Shown here: positions 25,833-34,069 of the stretch, piece by piece
Position numbering within the stretch: position 1 is the first letter of the stretch
How the letters are laid out: each line of letters begins with the position of its first letter
DNA from: Pandoraea anapnoica
GTDB taxonomy: Bacteria > Pseudomonadota > Gammaproteobacteria > Burkholderiales > Burkholderiaceae
Direction: 5' to 3'
Assembly (NCBI RefSeq): GCF_902459765.1
Contig: NZ_CABPSP010000004.1
Span: forward strand, 124,001 to 188,000
DNA: 64,000 nucleotides
The notes under the pieces: generated by a model
Told to the model about the DNA's origin: nothing
The model's input: the letters and a program-made list of their open reading frames with translations, nothing else
Databases searched by the model: none
Made by a program: the position numbers and the translations under genes

Positions 25833-25909
25833 TTGATTGCTCCGGAGAAGGGTGTCTTGGTGTTTTCACCCGAGGTTGGTCGTGATGTTGTAACGCCACT
25901 GTCTGTCTA

Positions 25910-25915
25910 TTTATA
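25910..25915 (-). promoter_or_regulatory. Predicted -10 of the Usp gene at 25005-25832
   Basis: TATAAA on the minus strand, 53.5 nt from the centre of the FNR box at 25957-25970. The opposing BON gene has TAGAGT (26011-26016) at 52.5 nt, mirroring the arrangement around 5689. Confidence 0.5.
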
Positions 25916-25956
25916 GCCGCGGGACCACGATTCGCGGCGTCTGCCGGGGCCTCGCG

Positions 25957-25970
25957 TTGACGTGCATCAA
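25957..25970. promoter_or_regulatory. FNR/Anr box (TTGACGTGCATCAA), bidirectional
   Basis: A consensus-quality FNR box between the divergent Usp (25832, minus) and BON (26069, plus) genes. -10-like hexamers lie at class I distance (near -60) on both sides. Confidence 0.8.
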
Positions 25971-26068
25971 GCCGCAGCAAGCCAGATCGGCGCAACGAGA
26001 TCCCGCGCCCTAGAGTTCAACCACAGGACGGACTCAACAGTTCGACGCATCTCCCCCGGAGACATTCG

Positions 26069-26722
26069 ATGAAGACAGACATTCAATTGCAGCGCGACAT
26101 CATGGACGAACTGGCACGCGACACGAATATCCACGCGAACGACATCGGCGTGGAAGTTCGGGACGGCATCGTCACCCTTTCCGGCGACGTCGGCAGCTTT
26201 CTCGAAAAGTGCGAGGCAGAACGCGTCACGAGCCGCGTCGCCGGCGCACGCGCAATCGTGGTGTCGCTGGAAGTCAAACCGGCGAACCACGACCGTCAGA
26301 CCGACGCCGACATCGCGCGGGCAGCGCTCGCCATTCTCAAATGGCACGCGGGCCTGCCTCCCGAAGGCATGCATGTCAAGGTAGAGAACAGCTGGGTAAC
26401 GCTGGAGGGCACTGCGCCCATGTACACGCAGCGATTGCAGGCGGAGAACGCTGTACGCGCACTGCGAGGAGTCAAAGGCGTCATCAACGACATCAAGGTC
26501 GAAGGCACGCCTCATCGACGAGAGATCGTCGGGCACATTGCTGCGGCGCTCTCGCGCCAGGCGCAACGGGAAGCGAGCCACGTTGAGATTTCCTTGCTGG
26601 GCAACGGCGAGGTGCTGCTGACGGGCACTGTGCACTCGCTCGCGGAGAAAGAGGCGATTCGCGGTGCCGCGATGCGCACGCACGGTGTCAGCGCGGTCGT
26701 GGACCGGTTGCACGTGGAATGA
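26069..26722 (+). CDS. BON domain protein (three BON repeats)
   Basis: A 217-residue protein of three consecutive BON domains (about residues 4-72, 78-146 and 150-217), each with the pattern V-x-DGIVTLSG-D-V or similar. BON domains bind phospholipids or partner proteins. No signal peptide is seen, so it is probably cytoplasmic, unlike periplasmic OsmY. GGAGA lies 7 nt before the ATG. It heads a unit with the FMN-binding and Usp genes downstream. Confidence 0.9.
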   Translation: MKTDIQLQRDIMDELARDTNIHANDIGVEVRDGIVTLSGDVGSFLEKCEAERVTSRVAGARAIVVSLEVKPANHDRQTDADIARAALAILKWHAGLPPEGMHVKVENSWVTLEGTAPMYTQRLQAENAVRALRGVKGVINDIKVEGTPHRREIVGHIAAALSRQAQREASHVEISLLGNGEVLLTGTVHSLAEKEAIRGAAMRTHGVSAVVDRLHVE

Positions 26723-26780
26723 GAATACGGTCGATGTCGTCGCGTTGCGAGGCGCGGCGCGATTCCAAGGGAGACGATCA

Positions 26781-27254
26781 ATGAATCCAAAGCTGGAGAC
26801 GGTCGTGACGGCGATTCTGGACGGCTGCCGGGAGTTGTCGCTGGCCACCCTGATGCATGACGGCAACCCGCAATCCGACATCGTATGTTTCGTTCATCAG
26901 GGGCTCGACATCTATTTTGCGACGGCACGGGACAGCCGCAAGATCGCCAACATCGAGCACAACGCGCAAGTGTCCTACTGCCTTTTCAGGCCTTACGCCG
27001 GATGGCCAGAGATCAAGGCGATATCCGGGCATGCCTATGCGGAAATCCTGTCTGATGAATCCGCCGAGCGCTCCCTCGCCATCCGTTTGCTCGACGCTCG
27101 CTTTCCCGACGCGTGGACGCGAGTCCCCGAGCACGGATCGAGCCGGACCACGATTGTGAAGCTCGAGTCCTGGGCGATGAAGGTGCTCGACTATAGCCGT
27201 GGCTTCGGTCACGCCGATATCGTCTCGATTGCCTCGAAACGCAAATGTGAATGA
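26781..27254 (+). CDS. Pyridoxamine 5'-phosphate oxidase-like FMN-binding protein
   Basis: A 157-residue split-barrel flavoprotein. The region LSLATLMHDGNPQSDIVCF and the later RPYAGWPEIKAISGHA fit the PNPOx-like family, whose members bind FMN or F420. AAGGGAG precedes ATG 26781. It lies between the BON and Usp genes of the same FNR-controlled unit. Substrate unknown. Confidence 0.85.
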   Translation: MNPKLETVVTAILDGCRELSLATLMHDGNPQSDIVCFVHQGLDIYFATARDSRKIANIEHNAQVSYCLFRPYAGWPEIKAISGHAYAEILSDESAERSLAIRLLDARFPDAWTRVPEHGSSRTTIVKLESWAMKVLDYSRGFGHADIVSIASKRKCE

Positions 27255-27300
27255 CGTTGTCCGGGACGACGCACGCCGTCTCATGAACTTGGGGTGCCGC

Positions 27301-27762
27301 ATGTATCAAAAAATTCTGATGGCTTTCGATGGCAGTGCTTCGTCGGAGATCGCGCTTACGCATGCCGCACGCCTCACGCGCGCGTTGGGTGCCAGCCTGC
27401 GTGTCGTTTACGTCGAAGTCGACCCCGCGCTTTACTTTCCTCTGATGGCTGCGGCGCTGCCGTCGATTGCCGACGTCAGAGACTCGGTCCGTGCGGAAAC
27501 GATGGCAGTGAGGGAGGCGGCACTGAATGTGCTGTCGCGCGAAGGGGTGGCGGCCGATTTCATCGCGCTGCCGCTCATCGACAGTCACATGCACGTGGCC
27601 GACCGCGTACTCGCCGAGGCACTGCGTGCCCATTCGGACCTCGTGATCTCCGGCTCGCACGGGCGCCGCGGGCTGTCTCGTCTGGCACTCGGTAGCGAAG
27701 CGAGTCGTCTCGTCTCGCACGCCGACATCCCCGTTCTAGTCGTGAAGGCGCCCGGCCAGTGA
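27301..27762 (+). CDS. Universal stress protein (single domain)
   Basis: A 153-residue UspA-family protein beginning ILMAFDGSASS and carrying GSHGRRGLSRLALGSEAS as the nucleotide-binding loop. GGGG stands upstream of ATG 27301. It ends the BON-FMN-Usp unit and faces the Usp gene at 27793 end to end, with no clear terminator between them. Confidence 0.92.
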   Translation: MYQKILMAFDGSASSEIALTHAARLTRALGASLRVVYVEVDPALYFPLMAAALPSIADVRDSVRAETMAVREAALNVLSREGVAADFIALPLIDSHMHVADRVLAEALRAHSDLVISGSHGRRGLSRLALGSEASRLVSHADIPVLVVKAPGQ

Positions 27763-27792
27763 TTCCATCGGCGCCGGCCGATTTAATGCACG

Positions 27793-28752
27793 CTACTGCG
27801 CCACATTGACCACGAGAAGAGGACGGTCGATTTCTCGCGCCACGCGCTCGTTCTCGTGCCCTCGGAACCAGGAAAACATCCCGTTCCGGTCCTCAGCCCC
27901 TACCACCACGATATCGGCCCTCCAATCGCGCGCCTCCCGTTTGATGGCGCACGCCACGTCTTCGGTCAGGCGCGTGTGCGACACAAGACTCTCGATGGTC
28001 ATGCCGGGGCTGCCTTCGGCCATGACGGCCTTCGCTTGCTCCACGGCGTGATCGGCCTTCCTGGGATCGAGCGTCGTAGAGACGAGAAACTGACGCAGTT
28101 GGGCCAGATCGATACCCCTGTCTTCGACGAACAACGCCAGCAGCCGGGCGTGTGGCGGGGCAAGCCGCAAACCGACGCGCACCGCGTGCAATGAGGCGTC
28201 GCTGCCGTCCACGGCAAACAGAAAACGCTTCGCAGGGAGCAGCGTCGACGCGTCGGCATCGCCCGGGACTACGAGAATGGCGCGGTGCGTGTGCTCGGCC
28301 AATACAGCAGACACCTTGGTCGCCAGCAGGGAAATCACGCCGGCAGTGCGCTCGGCCCCGACGACGATCAGATCGGCGTCCCAGTCCCGGGCGGCGCGCG
28401 CCAGTTGTGCGGATATCTCAAGGTTTCCGAGCGCCGGGCCGAGCACGCGCAGATGGACCTGCGCACCGCTGCCTCGCAGTGTCGAGCGTGCCGTTTCGAG
28501 TAATGCCAGCTCGTCGTTCTTGAGTTCGTCGAAGGCTTCACGGACGTCAACGGGCATGGCGGAGTGGGGCAGGAGATAGGCTTTCGGGTCCTCGACGACT
28601 CCCATCACCAGCACCTGCGTCTGAGCCGAGCAGAGGTGGGCTGCGTAGCTGACCGCCTTGGACGAGGCGCCGCCAGGGTCGACAGCGATGAGAATTCGCT
28701 TGAAGGGGCGATGCGTGGCCTGTGGCGACTGCAACAGTGAATTGGGAGGCAT
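27793..28752 (-). CDS. Universal stress protein (tandem domain)
   Basis: A 319-residue protein of two UspA-like domains. The first begins RILIAVDPGGASSKAV; the second begins RFLFAVDGSDAS and ends DRPLLVVNVAQ. The usual GxxGRxG loop is replaced (GAERTAG, GAEDRNG), so it may bind ATP poorly. ATG 28752 is chosen because the conserved domain starts 18 residues later; the frame stays open far upstream without a better start. A degenerate FNR box (28826) and a TATGCT -10 precede it. Confidence 0.85.
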   Translation of the reverse strand: MPPNSLLQSPQATHRPFKRILIAVDPGGASSKAVSYAAHLCSAQTQVLVMGVVEDPKAYLLPHSAMPVDVREAFDELKNDELALLETARSTLRGSGAQVHLRVLGPALGNLEISAQLARAARDWDADLIVVGAERTAGVISLLATKVSAVLAEHTHRAILVVPGDADASTLLPAKRFLFAVDGSDASLHAVRVGLRLAPPHARLLALFVEDRGIDLAQLRQFLVSTTLDPRKADHAVEQAKAVMAEGSPGMTIESLVSHTRLTEDVACAIKREARDWRADIVVVGAEDRNGMFSWFRGHENERVAREIDRPLLVVNVAQ

Positions 28753-28825
28753 GATGGATCTCGCGGCAGATGCCGCGCCAAAGTGAGGTATCGGTACCAG
28801 CATAGGCACGCAATGATCAGGGCAA

Positions 28826-28839
28826 TTGCGCTCGGTCAA
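28826..28839 (-). promoter_or_regulatory. Degenerate FNR/Anr box (TTGCGCTCGGTCAA)
   Basis: One half-site is perfect (GTCAA), the other has TTGC instead of TTGA. On the minus strand TATGCT (28804 to 28799) lies 33.5 nt from the box centre, the same distance as at the best class II sites, supporting control of the Usp gene at 28752. Confidence 0.5.
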
Positions 28840-28929
28840 GGTCGGTGCATTGCGCGGACACTGTTGCAATGCGCCAGCTACTCTGAAGGCATTCTCGCTA
28901 CGACGGTGGCAATCGTGCCGAACCTCGTC

Positions 28930-30186
28930 ATGACCGGACCCATGCACGATCTGTTGCCGTTTGCGGCGGCATTGGCTATCGGTTTGCTGATCGGGACCGA
29001 ACGGGAACGGCGCAAAGGCACGACACGAGAGCGCGGCGCGGCGGGTATCCGGACGTTCGCACTGACAGCCATGCTCGGCGCAGTCACCATGTCGGCAGGC
29101 GGTGTTTGGTTTGTCGTCGCGATGGCTCTGGGTCTCAGCGCGCTTCTGGGCGCGGCCTACATGCGCCCGCACGACGACCCCGGATTGACGACCGAAGTCG
29201 CGCTGCTCCTCACCCTGACACTCGGCGCGCTGGCTCAACGGGCACCGGGACTGAGCGTCGCGCTCGGTGTGGCCGTGGCATGCGTGCTACAGGTGCGCTT
29301 TCGCCTCCATCGCTTCGTGACAGGCGTCATTACCGAGGGCGACTTGCAGGACGCGCTATTGCTCGCTGTTGCAGCGCTCGTCATTCTTCCCGTCCTTCCT
29401 GACCAGCCAATCGACGGGCTTTACGCTCTGAACCCTTACACGATCTGGCGGTTCACGGTCGTCATGTTGCTGGTCGCGCTGATCGGACATATCGCACAGC
29501 GCGTGCTCGGGCCGCGGGCAGGGCTGCCCGTCACGGGCTTCGTGTCGGGATTCGCTTCGAGCATTGCGACGATCAGCGCCATGGGGGCGCTGGCAAAACG
29601 AAATCCCGAACGGCTTCGAATGGCGGCAGCCGGTGCCGTGTTATCGACAATTGCGACGATGATACAGCTCGGGATTGTGATCGGCACGATCCATCCCGGG
29701 GTGCTGATCCAACTGGCGTTTCCGCTTGGCGCGGGTGCGCTGACCGCGTTGGTCTATGCCCTGTGGGCACTTTGGCGCGCAAGCCGAGAGGGCGGGTCGG
29801 ACATGCCCGTGATCGAAGTGGGTATCGACCTGAAATCGGCTTTGATCCTGACGTTGAGCGTCTCTCTGGTCATGCTCGCATCGGGTGCACTTTCACAGTG
29901 GTACGGGAGCGCCGGTTTGCTAGTGGTGGCGATGACAGGAGGGTTGGCCGATGCGCACTCCGTTGCCGCCAGCGTCACCTCACTTGTCGAACAGGGGCGG
30001 CTAGATATGGCGAGCGCCGCGCTGCCTATACTCGCCGGTGTATCGACGAACGCACTGGCCAAAGGCGTCGTTGCCGCGATTTCGGGGGGGCGACGATTCG
30101 CTAAGACGGTAGTGCCCGGACTTGTCTTTGTCGTCGCTGCCATCTGGCTTGCCGACATTTTGTCTTCCACAGTCGGAACCCACTGA
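28930..30186 (+). CDS. MgtC/SapB family membrane protein with DUF4010
   Basis: A protein of about 418 residues. The first 140 or so match the MgtC/SapB family (LAIGLLIGTERERR, GIRTFALTAMLGAV), followed by the long hydrophobic DUF4010 region. About 11-12 membrane segments are visible. ATG 28930 or 28942 are the likely starts; upstream in-frame ATGs give a non-conserved leader. Family function is poorly defined (Mg2+ stress and acid survival are associated with MgtC). It lies next to the FNR-linked Usp gene. Confidence 0.85.
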   Translation: MTGPMHDLLPFAAALAIGLLIGTERERRKGTTRERGAAGIRTFALTAMLGAVTMSAGGVWFVVAMALGLSALLGAAYMRPHDDPGLTTEVALLLTLTLGALAQRAPGLSVALGVAVACVLQVRFRLHRFVTGVITEGDLQDALLLAVAALVILPVLPDQPIDGLYALNPYTIWRFTVVMLLVALIGHIAQRVLGPRAGLPVTGFVSGFASSIATISAMGALAKRNPERLRMAAAGAVLSTIATMIQLGIVIGTIHPGVLIQLAFPLGAGALTALVYALWALWRASREGGSDMPVIEVGIDLKSALILTLSVSLVMLASGALSQWYGSAGLLVVAMTGGLADAHSVAASVTSLVEQGRLDMASAALPILAGVSTNALAKGVVAAISGGRRFAKTVVPGLVFVVAAIWLADILSSTVGTH

Positions 30187-30200
30187 ATCGGCCCACCAGT

Positions 30201-30214
30201 TTGACTTCGGTCAA
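30201..30214 (+). promoter_or_regulatory. FNR/Anr box (TTGACTTCGGTCAA) of the Hsp20 remnant
   Basis: A consensus-quality box followed by a -10-like TAGAGT (30236-30241) at the standard 33.5 nt from its centre. It predicts transcription from about 30248, directly at the start of the truncated Hsp20 frame. Confidence 0.75.
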
Positions 30215-30248
30215 TAGCGGCACGCGACGCATTTATAGAGTAGAAAGG

Positions 30249-30374
30249 GTGCGATTTCCGCTGTCGCAAAGTGTCGACAACGACAAGGCGCAAGCGAATT
30301 ACCGCGACGGTGTGCTCGAACTGATACTACCGAAACGCGCCGATGCGGGCGAGCGTCGACTGACGATTCAGTGA
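30249..30374 (+). pseudogene. Hsp20 small heat-shock protein, C-terminal remnant
   Basis: The 41-codon frame from GTG 30249 reads RFPLSQSVDNDKAQANYRDG, then VLELILPKR, ending RRLTIQ. This is the last part of an alpha-crystallin domain (A-x-Y-x-DGVL-x-L-x-LPK). The N-terminal two thirds of the gene are absent although an FNR-type promoter remains just upstream, so an internal deletion is likely. Intact Hsp20 genes are members of comparable low-oxygen loci. Confidence 0.8.
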
Positions 30375-30414
30375 ACCGCAGCGTGCGGGACATTCCCCCT
30401 TGATTGGGGCGGAG

Positions 30415-30449
30415 GGCGGCGCAGGCCCCCTCCGGCACGCCGCCTTTCT
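30415..30449 (+). terminator. Possible intrinsic terminator after the Hsp20 remnant
   Basis: GGCGGCG (30415-30421) pairs with CGCCGCC (30438-30444), followed by TTTCT. The loop is 16 nt and the T run short, so it is a moderate candidate. Confidence 0.4.
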
Positions 30450-30537
30450 ACAGGACTCGCACGACATAGCACGCAGGGCGCTCACACGCGTGCAGCGATG
30501 AGGCATCGTCGCGATACCGACGACCGTAAGAGGAAAT

Positions 30538-31395
30538 ATGAGTGTCGATGCAGCAAGCGGACAAACGGTTGCCGCATTTGTGCGTCTGAGCGCTCGCTGG
30601 CTCGCATTGTCGTTGTCGTTGTCGGCGGCGGCGTTGCTACTCGGGGTGCCGACGGGTGCGAGCGCCGAGCAGACGCAGCATGACGTGCTCATCCTTGTCT
30701 ACCACCGCTTCACGGACGGCGAGTTGGTGCGCGATCCGGACTCGACGACCGTCAGCATGCCCATGTTCCGCTCACAACTGAAATTCTTCACGGATAACGG
30801 CTACCGGATCGTGCCGATGGCAGACGTGCTTGTGTGGCTCACCGGGTCTCAGGACTCGTTACCGCCGCGCGCCTTGGTGTTGACGATGGACGACGGTCAC
30901 CGATCCATCTTCGAGATCGCCTGGCCGATGCTCAAGGCGGAATCCCTTCCCGTCACACTCTTCCTCTATCCGTCAGCGATCTCCAACGCAGCGTATGCGA
31001 TGACGTGGGAGCACGTGCGCAAACTCGCGCTTTCGACGCAGGTCGACGTGGGATCTCACATCTATTGGCACCCAAACTTCAAAACGGAGCGCGCCCGACG
31101 CGCCCCGGCCGACTATGAACGCTTTGTCCACGATCAGCTCCGGCGTTCGAGGGTGTCTCTCGAAGCCGCAACCGGCAAACCCGTGCAATGGCTGGCATGG
31201 CCGTTCGGTATCTACGACACACAGCTCGAAAGCATCGCGCGCGACGAGGGCTATCGATATGCGTTCTCAATTGGCGCGAAGCCCGTCACCCGCAACACCG
31301 ATTCGATGGCCATCCCGAGATATCTGATGACGCAGGATTGCGCCGCAGCCTGCCTGAGACGCATGCTCGTGCAAGCACAGACACACCATGACTAG
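30538..31395 (+). CDS. Secreted polysaccharide deacetylase
   Basis: A 285-residue protein with an N-terminal signal segment (hydrophobic about residues 20-43, ending ASA). The NodB deacetylase fold has the metal/catalytic motif LTMDDGH and SHIYWHPN, equivalent to TFDDG and H-x3-H. Deacetylases of this type (PgaB N-domain-like) remove acetyl groups from poly-N-acetylglucosamine or related polymers in the periplasm. AAGAGGAAAT precedes the ATG. It overlaps the next gene by 8 bp. Confidence 0.88.
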   Translation: MSVDAASGQTVAAFVRLSARWLALSLSLSAAALLLGVPTGASAEQTQHDVLILVYHRFTDGELVRDPDSTTVSMPMFRSQLKFFTDNGYRIVPMADVLVWLTGSQDSLPPRALVLTMDDGHRSIFEIAWPMLKAESLPVTLFLYPSAISNAAYAMTWEHVRKLALSTQVDVGSHIYWHPNFKTERARRAPADYERFVHDQLRRSRVSLEAATGKPVQWLAWPFGIYDTQLESIARDEGYRYAFSIGAKPVTRNTDSMAIPRYLMTQDCAAACLRRMLVQAQTHHD

Positions 31396-32659
31396 TCAGG
31401 TGAAACGCGTCGGAGCAGTACTGATCTGCCTGCTGGCGCTGGCGCCGCTCGCAGCTGTCGCTGCGGCGGGCATAGTCGTCGACGCCAGGACACGGCAACC
31501 CATACCGGGCGCAATCGTCGTTGCGGGAGAACACGTGGCGACGACTGCGAAGGACGGATCGTTCACTATCTCCGACATCGGTGCCGAGGTCGCGACGCTA
31601 ACGGTAAAGGCCCCGGGGTTCTTGCGCGTAGCGGTGCCAATGACGCAGCCGGGGGAGGGTGGCATGGTGGTGACAATGACCGCTTTTCGTCCGAAGGCCG
31701 TCTATCTATCGGCCTACGGCGTCTCTAGCCGGACGCTGCTGGCGGCAGCGCTTGCGCTCGCGGACACCACGGTCATCAACGCTTTGGTCATCGATCTGAA
31801 GGGAGATCGTGGCGTGACGCCATACCAGAGTGTCGCGCGCGAACACATCGGCGCTCAGGCGTATGTCCCGAGGAATGCGCCGCACGTCGCGGACCTTCCA
31901 GGTCTGGTGAGGGTGCTGCATGCGCGCGGTCTCTACCTCATCGCGCGAATCGTCGTCTTCAAGGACGATCCTTTGGCGCAGGCACACCCGGAGTGGGCCG
32001 TGCGCAACGCTCAGGGCGATGTGTGGCGCGACCACGAGCAACTGCGATGGCTTGATCCAACGATACCGGTCGTCTGGTCACACAATCTCGATCTGGCGGA
32101 AGAAGCGGCACGCATGGGATTCGATGAGATCCAGTTCGACTATCTGAGATTCCCCGATGCGGCGGGGCTGCGATTTCAGGAACCGAACACCGAGGTCCGC
32201 CGGGTGGCTGCCATTACAAGCTTTCTCGATGCGGCGCACGAACGCCTCACGCGCTACGGCGTGTACACGTCCGTCGACATCTTCGGCTATGTGTGCTGGA
32301 ACCAGAACGACACCGACATCGGCCAGCAACTTGAGACCTTCGGTGCGCGCGTAGATTACATCTCCCCCATGCTTTATCCCTCCGGGTTCACCTGGGGGCT
32401 TCCCGGGTGTCGTCAACCAACTGAGCATGCTGGTGAGATCGTCTCGCGTTCGCTCAGCGAGGCCATTCGGCGCTCGGGACTTCCCGGCGTCAGATTCCGG
32501 CCATGGTTGCAGGCGTTCCGGGATTACGCCTTCGATCACAAAGTGTTCGGCCCGGTGGAGATTCAGGCGCAGATCAAGGCCGCCGAGTCGGAGCAGACGG
32601 ATGGTTGGATGCTGTGGAATCCCCGAAATCAATACGACCGTGACGCATTACCTCGGTAG
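31388..32659 (+). CDS. Putative secreted glycoside hydrolase (DUF4015) with carboxypeptidase-like domain
   Basis: A 423-residue protein: signal peptide (residues 1-27), a carboxypeptidase-regulatory-like beta sandwich (28-98, GIVVDARTRQPIPGAIV), then a TIM-barrel glycosidase-like domain (KAVYLSAYG, FDEIQFDYLRFPD, DYISPMLYPSG). The DEIQFDYLRFP stretch carries acidic residues suited to catalysis. It is translationally coupled to the deacetylase, so the pair probably trims or modifies an exopolysaccharide, as in PgaB where both activities are fused. Confidence 0.85.
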   Translation: MTSQVKRVGAVLICLLALAPLAAVAAAGIVVDARTRQPIPGAIVVAGEHVATTAKDGSFTISDIGAEVATLTVKAPGFLRVAVPMTQPGEGGMVVTMTAFRPKAVYLSAYGVSSRTLLAAALALADTTVINALVIDLKGDRGVTPYQSVAREHIGAQAYVPRNAPHVADLPGLVRVLHARGLYLIARIVVFKDDPLAQAHPEWAVRNAQGDVWRDHEQLRWLDPTIPVVWSHNLDLAEEAARMGFDEIQFDYLRFPDAAGLRFQEPNTEVRRVAAITSFLDAAHERLTRYGVYTSVDIFGYVCWNQNDTDIGQQLETFGARVDYISPMLYPSGFTWGLPGCRQPTEHAGEIVSRSLSEAIRRSGLPGVRFRPWLQAFRDYAFDHKVFGPVEIQAQIKAAESEQTDGWMLWNPRNQYDRDALPR

Positions 32660-32705
32660 CGCGAAAGCGCGTGTTCGATGGAGTGCCGGACGGCGTGCAC
32701 AGAGT

Positions 32706-32719
32706 TTGATTCAGGCCAA
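32706..32719 (+). promoter_or_regulatory. Degenerate FNR/Anr box (TTGATTCAGGCCAA)
   Basis: The left half-site is perfect; the right is GCCAA. A -10-like TACCGT at 32741-32746 lies exactly 33.5 nt from the centre, matching the other class II sites. It precedes the zinc-ribbon gene at 32847. Confidence 0.45.
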
Positions 32720-32846
32720 GGCGCGGCCGCGATGAACGACTACCGTTGACATATTGATCGTCTCGGTGGGCCTTCCGGTAGCGGCGCTTCTACTCACTGG
32801 GCGAGGGCCGGCAACGCGCCCTGCGGCCGGAATTTTCAGGAGATTC

Positions 32847-33353
32847 ATGATGAAATTCAGAGCCCGGTCGACCACAGTTCGACCTGTGACGTGGGACCAT
32901 TTTTCCGAGGCGAATCTTCCGGACAGCTACCAGCAACCCAACGCGGCACCCGCGCTGGCGGTTTGCCCCGGCTGTCACGCCGTCTATATGCGGGGGCGTT
33001 GGCAATGGCGCGCGGTACCACCGGGGACGGCGTCGCTGACATGTTCTGCATGCCATCGTATCGCCGACGGCGTTCCCGCCGCGCGCCTCATGCTGGAAGG
33101 CGATTTCGAGGCGAAGCACCGTGCCGAGATTCTCGGGCTTGTCGCGCATCGGGCGCAACGATTGCAGCGTGAGCATGCCATGGAGCGCGTGATGAACATC
33201 GCGTCGGATGAATCGGGGACCGCCATTACCATGACCGGCGTGCATGCCGCGCGTGATATCGCCACGGCGATTCACCGTGCCTACGGAGGGAAGCTCCATT
33301 TCGACTACGGTCACGGCCAGTCCGAGTTACGTATGCGTTGGCATCGCCCGTAA
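32847..33353 (+). CDS. BCAM0308 family zinc-ribbon-like protein
   Basis: A 168-residue cytoplasmic protein. It has CPGCHAVYMRGRWQW and CSACHRI, a four-cysteine zinc ribbon, followed by conserved helices (HRAEILGLVAHRAQRLQREHAMERVMNI) and a C-terminal domain ending RMRWHRP. This is the pattern of the BCAM0308 family, named for a gene of the B. cenocepacia lxa locus; function unknown. AGGAG lies 5 nt before ATG 32847 (a second ATG follows at 32850). Confidence 0.8.
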   Translation: MMKFRARSTTVRPVTWDHFSEANLPDSYQQPNAAPALAVCPGCHAVYMRGRWQWRAVPPGTASLTCSACHRIADGVPAARLMLEGDFEAKHRAEILGLVAHRAQRLQREHAMERVMNIASDESGTAITMTGVHAARDIATAIHRAYGGKLHFDYGHGQSELRMRWHRP

Positions 33354-33406
33354 ATTTTAGGCGTCCGCGCACACGCATGGACGCCATCCATCAACGGATC
33401 AAGATC

Positions 33407-34060
33407 ATGAACGACCTTCATCGTTTCCCCTACGAAATCGTCCCCGCCCCGACTGTACCGATCGCTGTGACCGGATCCCCGGACATCATCGATCTTCCCT
33501 CGCCGGACCTCGGCAATGGGGCGTCGCTGATGGTCGCGTTGGCCCGGCGCAGAACGACACGCGAATTCTCGCAGGCTTCGCTTTCTTCACAGCAACTCGG
33601 CGACCTGTTGTGGGCCGCCAATGGGATCAATCGCGCGGATACCGGTGGACGCACGGCGCCCTCTGCGCATGACGTGCATGAAATCGACATTTACGCTGCG
33701 TTGCCGGAAGGGGTCTACCTGTACGACCCCATGTCGCACGAGCTACGGCTCAAGCGTGCGGTGGATGCCCGAAACCTGACCGGGTATCAGGACTTTGTCG
33801 GCGGCGCCCCGCTGGACCTCGTCTACGTCGTCAACCATTTCCGTGCAGATCGGTTTCCTGCCGAGCAACGCGACACGTTCGCAGGGGTAGCCATCGGCGC
33901 AATCTCGCAGAACGTTTCGCTTTACTGCGCGGCTGTCGGGCTGGCATGTGTCGTCCGTGGGTGGCTGAACCCGCGTTTGCTCGCCGACGCCATGACGCTG
34001 AACGACAATGAAATCCCGGTGCTTGCGCAGACGATTGGGCATGCTGCCGTGACCGTCTGA
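33407..34060 (+). CDS. SagB-type nitroreductase family protein
   Basis: A 217-residue nitroreductase-fold protein with RRRTTREFSQASLSSQQLGD, LLWAANGINR and GAISQNVSLYCAAVGLACVVRGW, the FMN-binding elements of the SagB/nitroreductase family. ATG 33407 is selected; ATG 33377 is in frame and would add ten residues. It follows the zinc-ribbon gene by 53 nt and may share its promoter. Substrate unknown. Confidence 0.85.
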   Translation: MNDLHRFPYEIVPAPTVPIAVTGSPDIIDLPSPDLGNGASLMVALARRRTTREFSQASLSSQQLGDLLWAANGINRADTGGRTAPSAHDVHEIDIYAALPEGVYLYDPMSHELRLKRAVDARNLTGYQDFVGGAPLDLVYVVNHFRADRFPAEQRDTFAGVAIGAISQNVSLYCAAVGLACVVRGWLNPRLLADAMTLNDNEIPVLAQTIGHAAVTV

Positions 34061-34069
34061 CGCTTAAGC

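Noticed and set aside
28783-28929. Longer N-terminus of the MgtC/DUF4010 protein
   Set aside because: The leader is not conserved in character and would cover the FNR-like box and promoter of the divergent gene.
28753-29238. N-terminal extension of the Usp gene at 27793-28752
   Set aside because: The frame stays open by GC bias only; the sequence is low complexity, not Usp-like, and overlaps the opposite-strand MgtC-like gene.
32746-32759. TTGACATATTGATC as a second FNR box
   Set aside because: The second half is GATC, not TCAA, and no hexamer lies at the expected distance.
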